Of a stretch of DNA of 64,000 nt, positions 46,625 to 55,445 are shown one piece after another; positions within the stretch are counted from its first letter, which is position 1; each line of letters opens with the position of its first letter. The position numbers were made by a program, and so were the translations under genes. Origin of the DNA: Planctomycetia bacterium (GTDB lineage: Bacteria > Planctomycetota > Brocadiia > Brocadiales > Brocadiaceae); contig JABTVC010000001.1 in assembly GCA_015075005.1 (NCBI GenBank), positions 1,116,001 to 1,180,000 on the forward strand, in the 5' to 3' direction. The notes under the pieces are model-generated. The model had not been told where the DNA came from, did not search any database, and saw only the letters and a list, made by a program, of their open reading frames with translations.

Positions 46625-46807
46625 TATTTTAAACCATTGATCATTCGTCCAACTTCTGCTGTCTTAGATATACTTTGATTCAATTGATCTTTATTAATAA
46701 AATTCAGACTTAGGGAAATCTCTTGTTATCTGATAACATTTTATAGCAAAATCCATCGCCTTCTGCCAAACCTCTGAATCCTGATAACTGCTGATACTGT
46801 CTGACAT
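46625..46807 (-). pseudogene. Internally deleted four-helix-bundle (S23) protein remnant
   Basis: From ATG 46807 the frame reads SYQDSEVWQKAMDFAIKCYQ, ITRDFPKSEF, the N-terminus of the family, then TAA TAA. The C-terminus follows directly in another frame: INKDQLNQSISKTAEVGRMI NGLK to 46625. The middle half of the protein is missing. It fills much of the 369-base gap between cheA and the MCP; the rest contains degenerate GGATC-type direct repeats. Confidence 0.6.
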
Positions 46808-46869
46808 CGTTCATCCCTCCAACCTTCGATCCCTAATACCCGACACATGACACCTGATTTCTGATCCCT

Positions 46870-48681
46870 TTAATTCAGAGCCATACTCATAATTCCGCCG
46901 ACATCCAGGATAAGGCCAACATGTCCATCTCCCAGTATGGCACTGCCAGAGATTCCTCTGCTATTCTGGAACTGTTCTCCCAGACTCTTAATGACTATCT
47001 GCTGTTGACCCAGGAGGTCGTCAACCAAAATTCCACACCGTCGTCCTTCACCTTCAACAATCAGGATGAGTGCCTCCCATGGATTCGTTTTCTTAGGTTG
47101 AACGTTATACAAATTATGAAGTCGTACCACGGGTAACAAACTGCCCCGTACATTAATCAATTCCCCGCGTTGCTGCACGGTAGAAACGTCTTCCTTTTTG
47201 GGGCGAATGGATTTTTCAATGGAAAGCATGGGGATGATATATTTTTCCGTACCGACCTGTACAATCATGCCATCGATAATTGCCAGGGTAAGAGGCAGTT
47301 TAATGGAAAATTTCGTACCTTTCCCTTTCGTCGTAGAAATTTCAACCTTTCCGCGTAGCCGCTCAACATTTTTTTTAACAACATCCATGCCTACACCTCG
47401 TCCTGAGACATCGGTCACCTTTTCGGCTGTGGAGAACCCGGCGGCAAAGATAAGATTATAAATTTGTTGATCGTAGAGAATGGCGCCATCCTCGATCAGT
47501 CCTTTTTCAATTGCCTTCTTTAAGAGCTTTTCTTTGCAAAGACCTTTACCATCGTCTTCGATTTCGATAACGATATTGCCGCCCCTGTGAAAGGCATTTA
47601 ATTGCACAAGGCCTTCTGCGGGTTTTCCCAAAGATATTCGTTCGTTCTGGGCTTCAATCCCATGATCTATGGAATTTCTGATGATATGCACAAGGGGGTC
47701 ACCGATCTCTTCGATTACTGTCTTGTCAAGTTCCGTACCTTCACCAGAGATTTCCAACCGCACTTTCTTGCCTACCTTTGCTGAAACATCGCGCACCAGT
47801 CTTACCATTTTTTGAAATGTTGCTTTTAACGGCACCATCCTCATGCACATGACCTGATCCTGAATATCCTTTACGATCTTGTTAAGATGGGAGAGGTTTT
47901 TGTTCGTATCATTATTGGAGTTTCCCAATGCTGCACTAATGAGGGCGTTGGCAATTACCAGTTCGCCCACGAGATTAACAAGATTATCCAGCTTTTGAGT
48001 ATCAACTTTAACCGTTTCGCAGGATGGTTTACCTGCTACAGATTGGGTCTTGAGTGCACTAGTAATCTTCTCAGGTGTGATTATTCCTTTTTCCACTAAT
48101 ATTTCACCCAATCGTTGTCCTTGTCCTTGTCCTTGTTCTTGTTCTTGTAATGCCATTTCCAGCTGATCTTTGTTAATATCACCTGTTTCCAACAATATTT
48201 CACCAAGATGCTTTTTTTGGGAAGGCTCAATTTGAATATCTTTTTGTTGAACTGCGTTTGGACTTTTTCCTAAAATACTACCTATTTTTGATAAAAGTGT
48301 ATGGTAATCAATCACATCTTCTGAAGCATTTTTGTTGTCTACCTTTAATGCTACCGATTCTCTTAGTTTTTTGAGTATGTCAACACCTTCATATAGGATT
48401 TCAATAATTTCTGGTGTGATTATTATTTTGGACTTTCTTGCTTCGTCCAGGAGGGTTTCTAATTCGTGACTTACCTTACCAATGTCCTGTAGACCCAGGA
48501 ATCCAGCGCTTCCTTTCATGCTGTGAATTGGTCGGAATATGTTGTTGATAAGATCCATGTCTTCGGGATTATTTTCTAACTCCAATATCCTGGATTCAAT
48601 CTCATCCATATGATCATTAGATTCGGTAAGAAATTCCTTAACAATTTCAACATCGTCTATAAAATTCATGCTGTCTTCCAT
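46870..48681 (-). CDS. cheA: Chemotaxis histidine kinase CheA with MshEN-like insert
   Basis: A 603-residue kinase, numbered here from the five-codon-longer TTG start: Hpt domain with His58 in RPIHSMKGSAGFLG; dimerisation domain (VDTQKLDNLVNLVGELVIA); ATPase with HIIRNSIDHGIE (N box), IEDDGKGL, GRGVGMDVVK and GKGTKFSIKLPL; C-terminal CheW-like domain (RGSLLPVVRLHNLY). In place of a P2 domain, residues 161-218 hold two copies of LGEIL(x)4G(x)5-6(x)AL(x)2Q, as in c-di-GMP-binding MshEN domains. ATG 48681 has GAGG upstream. cheX and cheY genes precede it on the same strand. Confidence 0.93.
   Translation of the reverse strand: MEDSMNFIDDVEIVKEFLTESNDHMDEIESRILELENNPEDMDLINNIFRPIHSMKGSAGFLGLQDIGKVSHELETLLDEARKSKIIITPEIIEILYEGVDILKKLRESVALKVDNKNASEDVIDYHTLLSKIGSILGKSPNAVQQKDIQIEPSQKKHLGEILLETGDINKDQLEMALQEQEQGQGQGQRLGEILVEKGIITPEKITSALKTQSVAGKPSCETVKVDTQKLDNLVNLVGELVIANALISAALGNSNNDTNKNLSHLNKIVKDIQDQVMCMRMVPLKATFQKMVRLVRDVSAKVGKKVRLEISGEGTELDKTVIEEIGDPLVHIIRNSIDHGIEAQNERISLGKPAEGLVQLNAFHRGGNIVIEIEDDGKGLCKEKLLKKAIEKGLIEDGAILYDQQIYNLIFAAGFSTAEKVTDVSGRGVGMDVVKKNVERLRGKVEISTTKGKGTKFSIKLPLTLAIIDGMIVQVGTEKYIIPMLSIEKSIRPKKEDVSTVQQRGELINVRGSLLPVVRLHNLYNVQPKKTNPWEALILIVEGEGRRCGILVDDLLGQQQIVIKSLGEQFQNSRGISGSAILGDGHVGLILDVGGIMSMALN
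48114..48150. repeat. Hexamer tandem repeat inside cheA
   Basis: About six units of (T/C)CTTGT on the plus strand encode the run EQEQGQGQGQ between the two MshEN-like motifs of CheA. Unit changes keep the frame, so only linker length would vary. Confidence 0.6.
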
Positions 48682-48880
48682 ATTTTGTATCCTCAATAAT
48701 CAAGTTTTAAGGGTAACCACAGATTTTGCAAATTGCACAGGATCTGTTATGAGAATTATTTGTCTAAGCCGTGATGCCGTGTTGTGAAATCCAATAGTTT
48801 GGATTTAATTTATGAATCTTTTATAGCGAAGGGATTCTTCACCAAAATTCAGAAGTAGTCCTACATTTAGTAATACCTTA

Positions 48881-49888
48881 CTAAGAATGTAGCAGTACGT
48901 TATTGTTTATTAAGTGTTTATTAATCTTTTTAATTAATTTTTCCCTCGTGAAAGGCTTTACAATAAAGTCTGTTGCCCCTGCTCGAATGGCATTTATTAC
49001 GTTATTCTGTGTCGGAGAAGAGGAACACATAATGATTGGTATGCCATGAGACATGGCATTTCTTTTAATCCGGGCGCAGAGTGCTATCCCATCATTGCCG
49101 TTCATATAAATTTCAATCAACACAAGATCAATGCGATATTTTTGAAGCATGGAGAGCACATTCGTCGGATTGTCTGCAAAGAAAACTTTATATTCACCAC
49201 TCAAAAGTTTTTTGGTGGTGCGTATATCTGTCTTTGAATCGTCTACTGCCAGTATCGTGCCCTTGAATTGTTTATTATTATCTTCTATGACCTCACAAAA
49301 AAATTCTTCACCAACTAGTTTTGACACGCTTAGTATAAATTGACCGTCATCAAAACCCAGAATTCTCATGGTAGCTGTCAGGACGAGACACTCTTCATTC
49401 AGGACGTCATCACTGAACACGATATTTGCATTTTCTTTGTTAATGGAAACCGTGTTCATTAATTTCAAGTGAAAGGGTTTAGGCAGCTTTAGTCTTAATT
49501 CGTTGTCCAACATGCCACAAACCTGATTCGCAAATTCCTTAAACGCGTCAGCACAATCACCATCCAAAACACCCTTACTTACACTTTCACGTATTGCGGC
49601 ATCATCGAGTGTTAGCAAGATATTTCCAATCGTGATAGCCTCCTTTAGTGTAAAGATTAAATACATTTCCCCTTCGTATAATTCTTCAATTGCCATTTTT
49701 GCCATTACATAATTCGCATTGTTATCCTTAGTAAATGAGTTGAGTGTTGTGCTTTGCAATGCAGGGTTTGTAAGGGAAAACTGCTTATTTGTTAATGTGC
49801 TGCAATCAGTACAAATTCGAGGAAATGTACTTACCAGGGTTTCCTCTAGTTTGGATGAAGATTTATTTTTGGTTGAAGTATTTTCCAT
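48881..49888 (-). CDS. CheX-like domain fused to a degenerate receiver domain
   Basis: A 335-residue fusion. Residues about 60-205 resemble CheC/CheX (MAIEELYEGEMYLIFTLKEA, then DAFKEFANQVCGMLDNELRL). Residues 210-330 are a receiver domain: ILAVDDSKTD and VKPF are present, but the phosphoacceptor position is Glu259 in DLVLIEIYMNGNDG instead of aspartate. Phosphorylation in the normal way is therefore unlikely; glutamate may mimic the active state. It lies between cheX and cheA. Partner choice is unknown. Confidence 0.75.
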   Translation of the reverse strand: MENTSTKNKSSSKLEETLVSTFPRICTDCSTLTNKQFSLTNPALQSTTLNSFTKDNNANYVMAKMAIEELYEGEMYLIFTLKEAITIGNILLTLDDAAIRESVSKGVLDGDCADAFKEFANQVCGMLDNELRLKLPKPFHLKLMNTVSINKENANIVFSDDVLNEECLVLTATMRILGFDDGQFILSVSKLVGEEFFCEVIEDNNKQFKGTILAVDDSKTDIRTTKKLLSGEYKVFFADNPTNVLSMLQKYRIDLVLIEIYMNGNDGIALCARIKRNAMSHGIPIIMCSSSPTQNNVINAIRAGATDFIVKPFTREKLIKKINKHLINNNVLLHS

Positions 49889-49911
49889 TATTATTACTAT
49901 CGCATGGATAT

Positions 49912-50439
49912 CTATTTGTTCGATTCTTTAAGCAATAAACCGATGTTAAACTTTTCGTTGCCTGAGACAAAGGGCGTCATGAGCCAGGGATCCTTGCTAA
50001 AACAAGAAAGTGATGCGTCATTTACAATCGGGCTATTATTCACTGCGGTGATTGATAATCCCTCACCAGCAATTACAATTGGAATGGTGAGTTGTATCTC
50101 GCCATGTCGAGCAGTAAGTTTTGTCTTTACATTTCCTGCGATCATGTTTGATACCTCGCCAATGGCATCTTTTACTTCGGTCGTAAATTGAGTTAGTTCT
50201 GCCATCAGCATATTTGAGGCTATTTTTAATGCAAGTCTTTGTGATAAAAATACGGCAATGACCCCGTGATATTTACCAACGAAACTCACCATACCAATAA
50301 CATCCGTTTTTATTTGGGTATCATCTACTAATGAGGCCTCGTCATACTTCAAATCCATCAAGATCATCGTTTCAAATAATGTTTTTGTAGCCTCTGTAAT
50401 GTCTAATGCAATGGTTTCCATCATATTTTCTAACGCCAT
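49912..50439 (-). CDS. cheX: CheX-like chemotaxis phosphatase
   Basis: A 175-residue protein beginning at ATG 50439, behind AAAAGGAG. The CheX active-site helix is VKDAIGEVSNMIAGNVKTKL (E-x-x-N), followed by beta strands HGEIQLTIPIVIAGEGLSI. CheX dephosphorylates CheY-P. It lies between cheY and the CheX-receiver fusion, giving this cluster three CheC/CheX-type proteins. The C-terminal 25 residues show no motif. Confidence 0.8.
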   Translation of the reverse strand: MALENMMETIALDITEATKTLFETMILMDLKYDEASLVDDTQIKTDVIGMVSFVGKYHGVIAVFLSQRLALKIASNMLMAELTQFTTEVKDAIGEVSNMIAGNVKTKLTARHGEIQLTIPIVIAGEGLSITAVNNSPIVNDASLSCFSKDPWLMTPFVSGNEKFNIGLLLKESNK

Positions 50440-50585
50440 GGTGCATTTTCTCCTTTTTTTGTTTTGTTTCTTAAACTTTGAAAGTGAACACAAAATGAAA
50501 CATCCATGACCTAACGGTCACAAGATGTCATGAAAATGTTTATCTTTTAGACAACCGGCTTCATTTTCAGGTGAAAATATCTCTA

Positions 50586-50963
50586 TTATTTTACGAGCAA
50601 AAAGTTTCCCAGTTTGGACTTTAATTGCTCCGGAGTAAACGGTTTTGTTAGGTAACCATTAGCGCCGCTGCTTTTAGCCTCTTCGATCTTTGTCTCGCCA
50701 CCTTCCGTAGTTACCATTACGATGGGAATAGTATTCTTTTGCCCAGAACCCCTAAGGGCCCTAACAAAATCTATTCCTGTCATGTTTGGCATGTTCCAGT
50801 CGCACAGAATTAAGTCGATATTATTGGATACGGCCTTTTCAAGACCCTCTCTTCCGTCTCCTGCCTCGACAAATTCATCCACCATCAGGCCGGATTGCTG
50901 AATGTTTCTCTGAATAATCTTACGCATAACTGCCGAATCATCGATTATTAATACTTTTGGCAT
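50586..50963 (-). CDS. cheY: Chemotaxis response regulator CheY
   Basis: A 125-residue receiver with all key residues: LIIDDSAVMRKII, phosphoacceptor in LILCDWNMPNMTGIDFVRAL, threonine in MVTTEGG and lysine in YLTKPFTPEQL. The CDWNMP...TG pattern is that of classical CheY proteins that bind the motor. GGAGG precedes its ATG, which lies inside the end of the HTH gene, so translation is coupled. CheA is encoded downstream. Confidence 0.92.
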   Translation of the reverse strand: MPKVLIIDDSAVMRKIIQRNIQQSGLMVDEFVEAGDGREGLEKAVSNNIDLILCDWNMPNMTGIDFVRALRGSGQKNTIPIVMVTTEGGETKIEEAKSSGANGYLTKPFTPEQLKSKLGNFLLVK

Positions 50964-51168
50964 CTTCTTTACCTCCGTTTACGTTGAAGTTATTAATTTC
51001 ACTTTTTTTCTGTATCCATTGATCGATTTGGGACTGTTCAAATCGCCACATGTTCATTATCTTAAAGGTAGGTATTGACCCCTCTTTTACTAACTTGTAT
51101 ATGGTACGAGAACTCACCTTTAGATATTCCGCTACCTGTTTTATTGTCATGATATTTGGACTTTGCAT
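50938..51168 (-). CDS. Small MerR/excisionase-type DNA-binding protein
   Basis: A 76-residue protein with the helix-turn-helix of the excisionase (HTH_17) family: MTIKQVAEYLKVSSRTIYKL then VKEGSIPTFKIMNMWRFEQ. AGAGG precedes the ATG. It is the first gene of the minus-strand chemotaxis cluster and overlaps cheY by 26 bases, so it may regulate the cluster. Similar small proteins are also common on mobile elements. Confidence 0.8.
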   Translation of the reverse strand: MQSPNIMTIKQVAEYLKVSSRTIYKLVKEGSIPTFKIMNMWRFEQSQIDQWIQKKSEINNFNVNGGKEDAKSINNR

Positions 51169-51330
51169 AGATGTTTACCTCTTTGCATAGAGTGTCTTTT
51201 GGTTGCATTTAATACCTTGCATTATCGGATTAAGAATAAATATATTTAGCTGAAATTTAAGTATTTTGAATAATGGATGCGGGACTACCGTTGGGGTAGT
51301 ACAAACGATTAAAAAGGAAAAAGGATATTG

Positions 51331-51470
51331 GAAGAGAGAAGAGGGAGGAGGGAGGAGGGAGGAGGGAGGAGGGAAAAGGGAAGAGAGAAGAGAGAAGAGA
51401 GAAGAGAGAAGAGAGAAGAGAGAAGAGAGAAGAGAGAAGAGAGAAGAGGGAGGAGAGAGGAGAGAGGAGA
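51331..51470 (+). repeat. Array of 20 heptamer repeats, GA-only
   Basis: The stretch divides exactly into 20 seven-base units: GAAGAGA or GAAGAGG (11 copies), GAGGAGG (4), GAGGAGA (3), plus GAAAAGG and one more GAAGAGA at the ends. Containing only G and A, it is free of stop codons in all six frames. Seven-base units change the reading frame with each gain or loss. It ends six bases before an ATG that opens a GGDEF gene. Confidence 0.9.
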
Positions 51471-51475
51471 GACGC

Positions 51476-52046
51476 ATGTCTCAGTCTGCTTATGCACGTT
51501 TGGCAGTATTTGCTTTACACAGGGTAATACTCTTAGATTTCATAAAGCGGGCAGCCCTGACAGATGCGCTTACAGGCATAGATAACAGACGAGTATTTGA
51601 TGCAATATTTGAGAAGTATATGGCCTTGCAAAAAAGTATAACGAACCCCTGAGTCTTCTCATTGCCGACTTAGACCATTTCAAGGATTTTAATGATTCCT
51701 ATAGCCATATGGCAGGTAACAGGGCATTGCAACAGATAACAACGATTATGAGAAATTTCATCCGAATATCAGACGTTTTGACCAGATATGGTGGAGAAGA
51801 ATTTGTCATTGTCCTGCCTACAGCCGATACGACCAATACCATCATGAAGTCAGAGGAGATTCGAAAGAGCGTAGAGGCTATCGATTTTGAAGACGTTGTG
51901 ACGGGAAAGCCAATTAAAATAACGCTGAGTATGGTGTAGCATCTTTTCCTACACACGGAACAGAACAAGAGGCCTTGTTAAACATCACAGACAAAGCACT
52001 GTACCAGGCAAAGAAGAAGGGGAGAAACCGAGTGGAAGCCCCTTAA
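51476..52046 (+). pseudogene. Diguanylate cyclase (GGDEF), frameshifted twice
   Basis: The first frame gives RAALTDALTGIDNRRVFDAI to about 51640; the second continues YNEPLSLLIADLDHFKDFND, SYSHMAGNRALQQI, RISDVLTRYGGEEFVIVLP to 51930; the third finishes ASFPTHGTEQEALL, KALYQAKKKGRNRVE to TAA 52044-52046. The GGEEF active site and an RxxD inhibitory site five residues before it are intact, so the ancestral protein made c-di-GMP. No sensor domain is present in front; the heptamer array lies there instead. Two frameshifts mean no full-length product as read. Confidence 0.82.
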
Positions 52047-52288
52047 GGAATTACTTAGGTCCGATAAATATCTTGCTATGGCCGAAAATAAATATTTTGG
52101 TGGTATTGCTAAACAGTATTATCCTTGTACTTTCATATCACATCGTTCAGGGCGATCTTTCTCGATTACCTGGACTTCGTTAAGTGATAGGGGCAATTCA
52201 ATTAAGGAGGAATCCAGGTTGGCCAGCGTATTCAGAAATCTAAACGTATTTTTTCCGAAATATTTATTACGGCATAGATCAAAAAAAT

Positions 52289-53662
52289 TCAATGATTTTC
52301 TAATGAACGTAAAATCTTTTGACAAAACTCAGTAAGAGTATTGTCTCGCGCTCCCATTACAAGAATGCAGTCACCTGCGCGAACACGCTGTTTAATTGAC
52401 GGAATAATGTCTTCTCTATTTTCTATAAAAAAGGCATTTTTCCCGCCAGTGTTTATTTTTTCAATAATATCAGCGGAAGAGATGTTTTTTTCCGCTGTGC
52501 CGCCTGCGTAGAATATTTCCGGCATAAAAAGGATATCGTGGGGAGAGAGTGTGCTTGTAAATGCATCGACAAGTTCCTCCTTCATAAAACGGGTGGGGCC
52601 GTAACCATGTGGCTGAAAAATGGCAATGGCCCGTTTACACGTTAGCTTTACAGCATTTAGCGCGGCCTTGATTTTTTCAGGATTATGGGCGTAATCGTCT
52701 ATTACGGTTACTCCGTCAATCTTTCCAGCAATATCCATCCGACGTTGTACGCCTTTGAACTGTCTGAGCCCTCCGGCTATCACATCGTTGGAAATATTGA
52801 GACATCTCGCCACTGCGATAGCAGCAAGCGCATTTGATATATTATGAATACCCGGTAAGTTGATTTCAAAAGAGTATCCATCTACGGAAAAAGTTGATTG
52901 AAAATATTTATTGTTTATATGCCTTGCGCATATCGTAGCGTTACTGTGTAAACCATAGGTAACAATGTTTTTGTGCTGGAAATTTATCTTTTTTAGATAT
53001 GGACAATCGGCATTAATAATGAGTGTTTCTCTGGTGTTTTGCGAAAAGGCCACGAACATCTCAGATATTTCTTCAATCGTCTTATGATCCTTCGAGACAT
53101 TTGTGATGACAGATATACTGGGTGTATATAAAACTATGCTCCCGTCGCTCTCGTCAGCCTCGATGGTAATAATATTCGACCTGCCAGCCTTTGCATTACC
53201 CAAATGGAAGGTATTTACATAATTTTTGATACAACCACCCACAATGATAGTAGGAGACAGACCGGCATAATCGAGGATATAACCTATCATACAGCTTACC
53301 GTTGTTTTCCCGTTTGTCCCTCCAATTGCTATTCCATTCATAGGATTAAACATTTCGGCAAGGAGGTTGGCACGCCGTATAATTATTTTGTTATCGAACC
53401 GTGCTCTTCCAATGTCCGGGTTGTCTTTTTCAATGGCAGAAGAAATAACGACATAGTCTGTATCCTCTTTAATACCAGATCCATCCTGTGGAAGGACGGA
53501 AATACCCTGTGCTGATAGTTTTGAAAATACATCTGTTATAATATTTTTATCATAATTTCTATCTGAGCCGCTGACGACCAAACCTTGTTCATTGAGCACC
53601 TGGGCAATGGCGCTCATGCCAATACCACCAATACCTATAAAGTGGTATGATAATCTCTTCAA
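52289..53662 (-). CDS. murC: UDP-N-acetylmuramate--L-alanine ligase
   Basis: A 457-residue Mur ligase that adds L-alanine to UDP-MurNAc in peptidoglycan synthesis. The N-terminal nucleotide fold begins FIGIGGIGMSAIAQVL and SGSDRN; the ATP-binding site is GGTNGKTT (114-121), and ESDGSIVLYTPSISVITNVSKDH, then DDYAHNPEKIKAAL and FQPHGYGPTRFM follow. Asparagine replaces the common histidine of GTHGKTT. No other mur or fts genes are near, so it is detached from the usual division cluster. Confidence 0.88.
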   Translation of the reverse strand: MKRLSYHFIGIGGIGMSAIAQVLNEQGLVVSGSDRNYDKNIITDVFSKLSAQGISVLPQDGSGIKEDTDYVVISSAIEKDNPDIGRARFDNKIIIRRANLLAEMFNPMNGIAIGGTNGKTTVSCMIGYILDYAGLSPTIIVGGCIKNYVNTFHLGNAKAGRSNIITIEADESDGSIVLYTPSISVITNVSKDHKTIEEISEMFVAFSQNTRETLIINADCPYLKKINFQHKNIVTYGLHSNATICARHINNKYFQSTFSVDGYSFEINLPGIHNISNALAAIAVARCLNISNDVIAGGLRQFKGVQRRMDIAGKIDGVTVIDDYAHNPEKIKAALNAVKLTCKRAIAIFQPHGYGPTRFMKEELVDAFTSTLSPHDILFMPEIFYAGGTAEKNISSADIIEKINTGGKNAFFIENREDIIPSIKQRVRAGDCILVMGARDNTLTEFCQKILRSLENH

Positions 53663-53833
53663 ATATTTCTGACCTCCTTTATTTCAGTTTCAAAAGGATT
53701 ATGCGTGAATTAGCAAAGAAGCATAAAGAGTTTGTTGTGATATATCTTCCTTTGTTATACGGTTGTTAAATTTTGGAACTATACAGAATGAAGTTTTAAT
53801 TGTCAAAATATTTCTCCACGTTAGTATTCATTC

Positions 53834-53862
53834 TTGACAAGTCTAACCATTCGTTTTAGAAT
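53834..53862 (+). promoter_or_regulatory. Strong promoter upstream of speD-speE
   Basis: Perfect TTGACA (53834-53839), a 17-base spacer, TAGAAT (53857-53862), about 130 bases before speD. The rest of the 333-base gap between murC and speD shows no gene. Confidence 0.65.
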
Positions 53863-53995
53863 TCACAGTCCGTTGTATCGTTACGAAGCCATAATCTTTG
53901 CTTAAGATAATTCATTTTAAAAGTTTTGTTTGGTTTGTATACTTTAAACATTGGTTTTTTTACTCAAAATACCCTGATACTGATAGGACTACATC

Positions 53996-54421
53996 GTGAA
54001 CGCATTGGGCAGACATCTCATCCTGGAAACGTGGGGTTGTTGTAAGGATATTATTGATAATGTTGATGTTGTAACAGAGATTTTAACTAAGGCTGCCGAG
54101 TCCATAAGGGCAACCCTGGTGAACGTAGTATGCCATCGATTCAGCCCCTATGGGGTTACCGGTGTTGCCATTCTTGCAGAATCGCATATTTCGGTGCATA
54201 CATGGCCTGAATATGCATATGCCGCAGTTGACATCTTCATTTGTGACAGTACCATCAACCCGCAGGATGCCGCTTCTTTTATAACACAAGCATTTCATGC
54301 AAAAGAATTCTCCTTGTTGGAATTAAAGAGAGGAGATTTTTTGTCTAAAAGAATACAGGCAGGCAAAACGACGGAAACAAATGAACAAGCCAGGGATTCC
54401 CAATCTTCAATTTATTTATAG
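53996..54421 (+). CDS. speD: S-adenosylmethionine decarboxylase proenzyme
   Basis: A 141-residue bacterial-type SpeD starting at GTG 53996. It self-cleaves before Ser63 in AESHISVHTWPE to create the pyruvoyl cofactor; His68 and Cys83 (in DIFICDST) are the other conserved processing and catalytic residues. It makes decarboxylated SAM, the aminopropyl donor used by SpeE, whose gene follows 18 bases later. The pair shares a strong upstream promoter. Confidence 0.94.
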   Translation: MNALGRHLILETWGCCKDIIDNVDVVTEILTKAAESIRATLVNVVCHRFSPYGVTGVAILAESHISVHTWPEYAYAAVDIFICDSTINPQDAASFITQAFHAKEFSLLELKRGDFLSKRIQAGKTTETNEQARDSQSSIYL

Positions 54422-54439
54422 AAACGCCGAGGGGTTTTT

Positions 54440-55387
54440 ATGAAAAAAACAGAGGTAGGCTGGATAGACGATTATTTTAACAATTACGAGCTCCACAAAC
54501 ATGCCTTTAAGAATATCGTATGCAATGTCCAGTCAAAGACTCAAAAAATCATAATCGTTGATACCTATAATTACGGAAGATGTCTTATCCTTGACAACGA
54601 ATTTCAGTCTGCAGAGATGGATGAATTCATCTACCATGAGGCGCTTGTGCATCCCTCCCTTATCTTGCATCCTGGCGCAGAAAACGTGCTCATTTTAGGC
54701 GGTGGTGAAGGTGCAACATTGCGTGAGGTACTTCGGTATAAGATGGTGAAAAAGGCCGTTATGGTTGATATTGACGGGGAAATGATCACGTGTTCTAAAA
54801 AATTTCTGCCGTCATTTCACGCCGGCGCTTTCGACGACAGTCGTGTGGAACTTGTTATTGAGGACGGAAGGAAATATCTGGAACTGACACAAGATCGCTT
54901 TGATGTGATTATTGTAGATGTAAATGACCCGCTGGACGGTGGCCCATCATACATGCTTTTTACGATGGAATTATACCAGATTGTTGCAGAAAGACTGAAA
55001 AAGGATGGAATAGTCATCGTACAGTCTGGCGCGGCATCCATTTTCGAGAATGATGTATTCACAAGTATCTGCAATACGTTAAATAAAGTCTTTCCCCATG
55101 TATTCCCTTATGTTACTTATATACCTTCCTATGCATTACCATGGGGATTTTCTATGGCAACGCATAACCCATCTAACCTTGATATTGCGGGTGAAGAGAT
55201 CGATGCAAGGATCAATACAAGGGTCACCGGCAATCTTCGTTTGTATGATAGTATTACCCATCACTCCCTATTTAATTTGCCAAAGTATTTACGGACGGAT
55301 ATTCAAAGTCAAAAACGTATAATACGGGATAAAGATCCATTAAAGGAACACTATCCTGGTATTTCTGTAGAATCCACAAATCCTTAA
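54440..55387 (+). CDS. speE: Polyamine aminopropyltransferase (spermidine synthase)
   Basis: A 315-residue enzyme transferring the aminopropyl group from decarboxylated SAM to putrescine. Family motifs: LILDNEFQSAEMDEFIYHEA, then VLILGGGEGATLREVLRY (SAM site), VDIDGEMI, and IIVDVNDPLDGGPSYMLFT with the catalytic aspartate. Residues after about 290 extend slightly beyond the usual end. It forms an operon with speD and borders the integrated element, whose integrase gene converges on it from the other side. Confidence 0.94.
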   Translation: MKKTEVGWIDDYFNNYELHKHAFKNIVCNVQSKTQKIIIVDTYNYGRCLILDNEFQSAEMDEFIYHEALVHPSLILHPGAENVLILGGGEGATLREVLRYKMVKKAVMVDIDGEMITCSKKFLPSFHAGAFDDSRVELVIEDGRKYLELTQDRFDVIIVDVNDPLDGGPSYMLFTMELYQIVAERLKKDGIVIVQSGAASIFENDVFTSICNTLNKVFPHVFPYVTYIPSYALPWGFSMATHNPSNLDIAGEEIDARINTRVTGNLRLYDSITHHSLFNLPKYLRTDIQSQKRIIRDKDPLKEHYPGISVESTNP

Positions 55388-55445
55388 TAGATAACAAGAT
55401 ACACAATACATATCTTTCTTATGTCGTACTCCTGCCGTACCTTTA

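Noticed and set aside
51331..51470. CRISPR array
   Set aside because: Units are seven bases without spacers; no cas gene in the window.
51175..51497. Leucine/serine/proline-rich frames antisense to the heptamer array
   Set aside because: The array has no stop codons on either strand, so these long frames are artefacts of the repeat.
52078..52335. 85-residue open frame after the GGDEF pseudogene
   Set aside because: No Shine-Dalgarno or recognisable motif, and it overlaps the murC end on the other strand.
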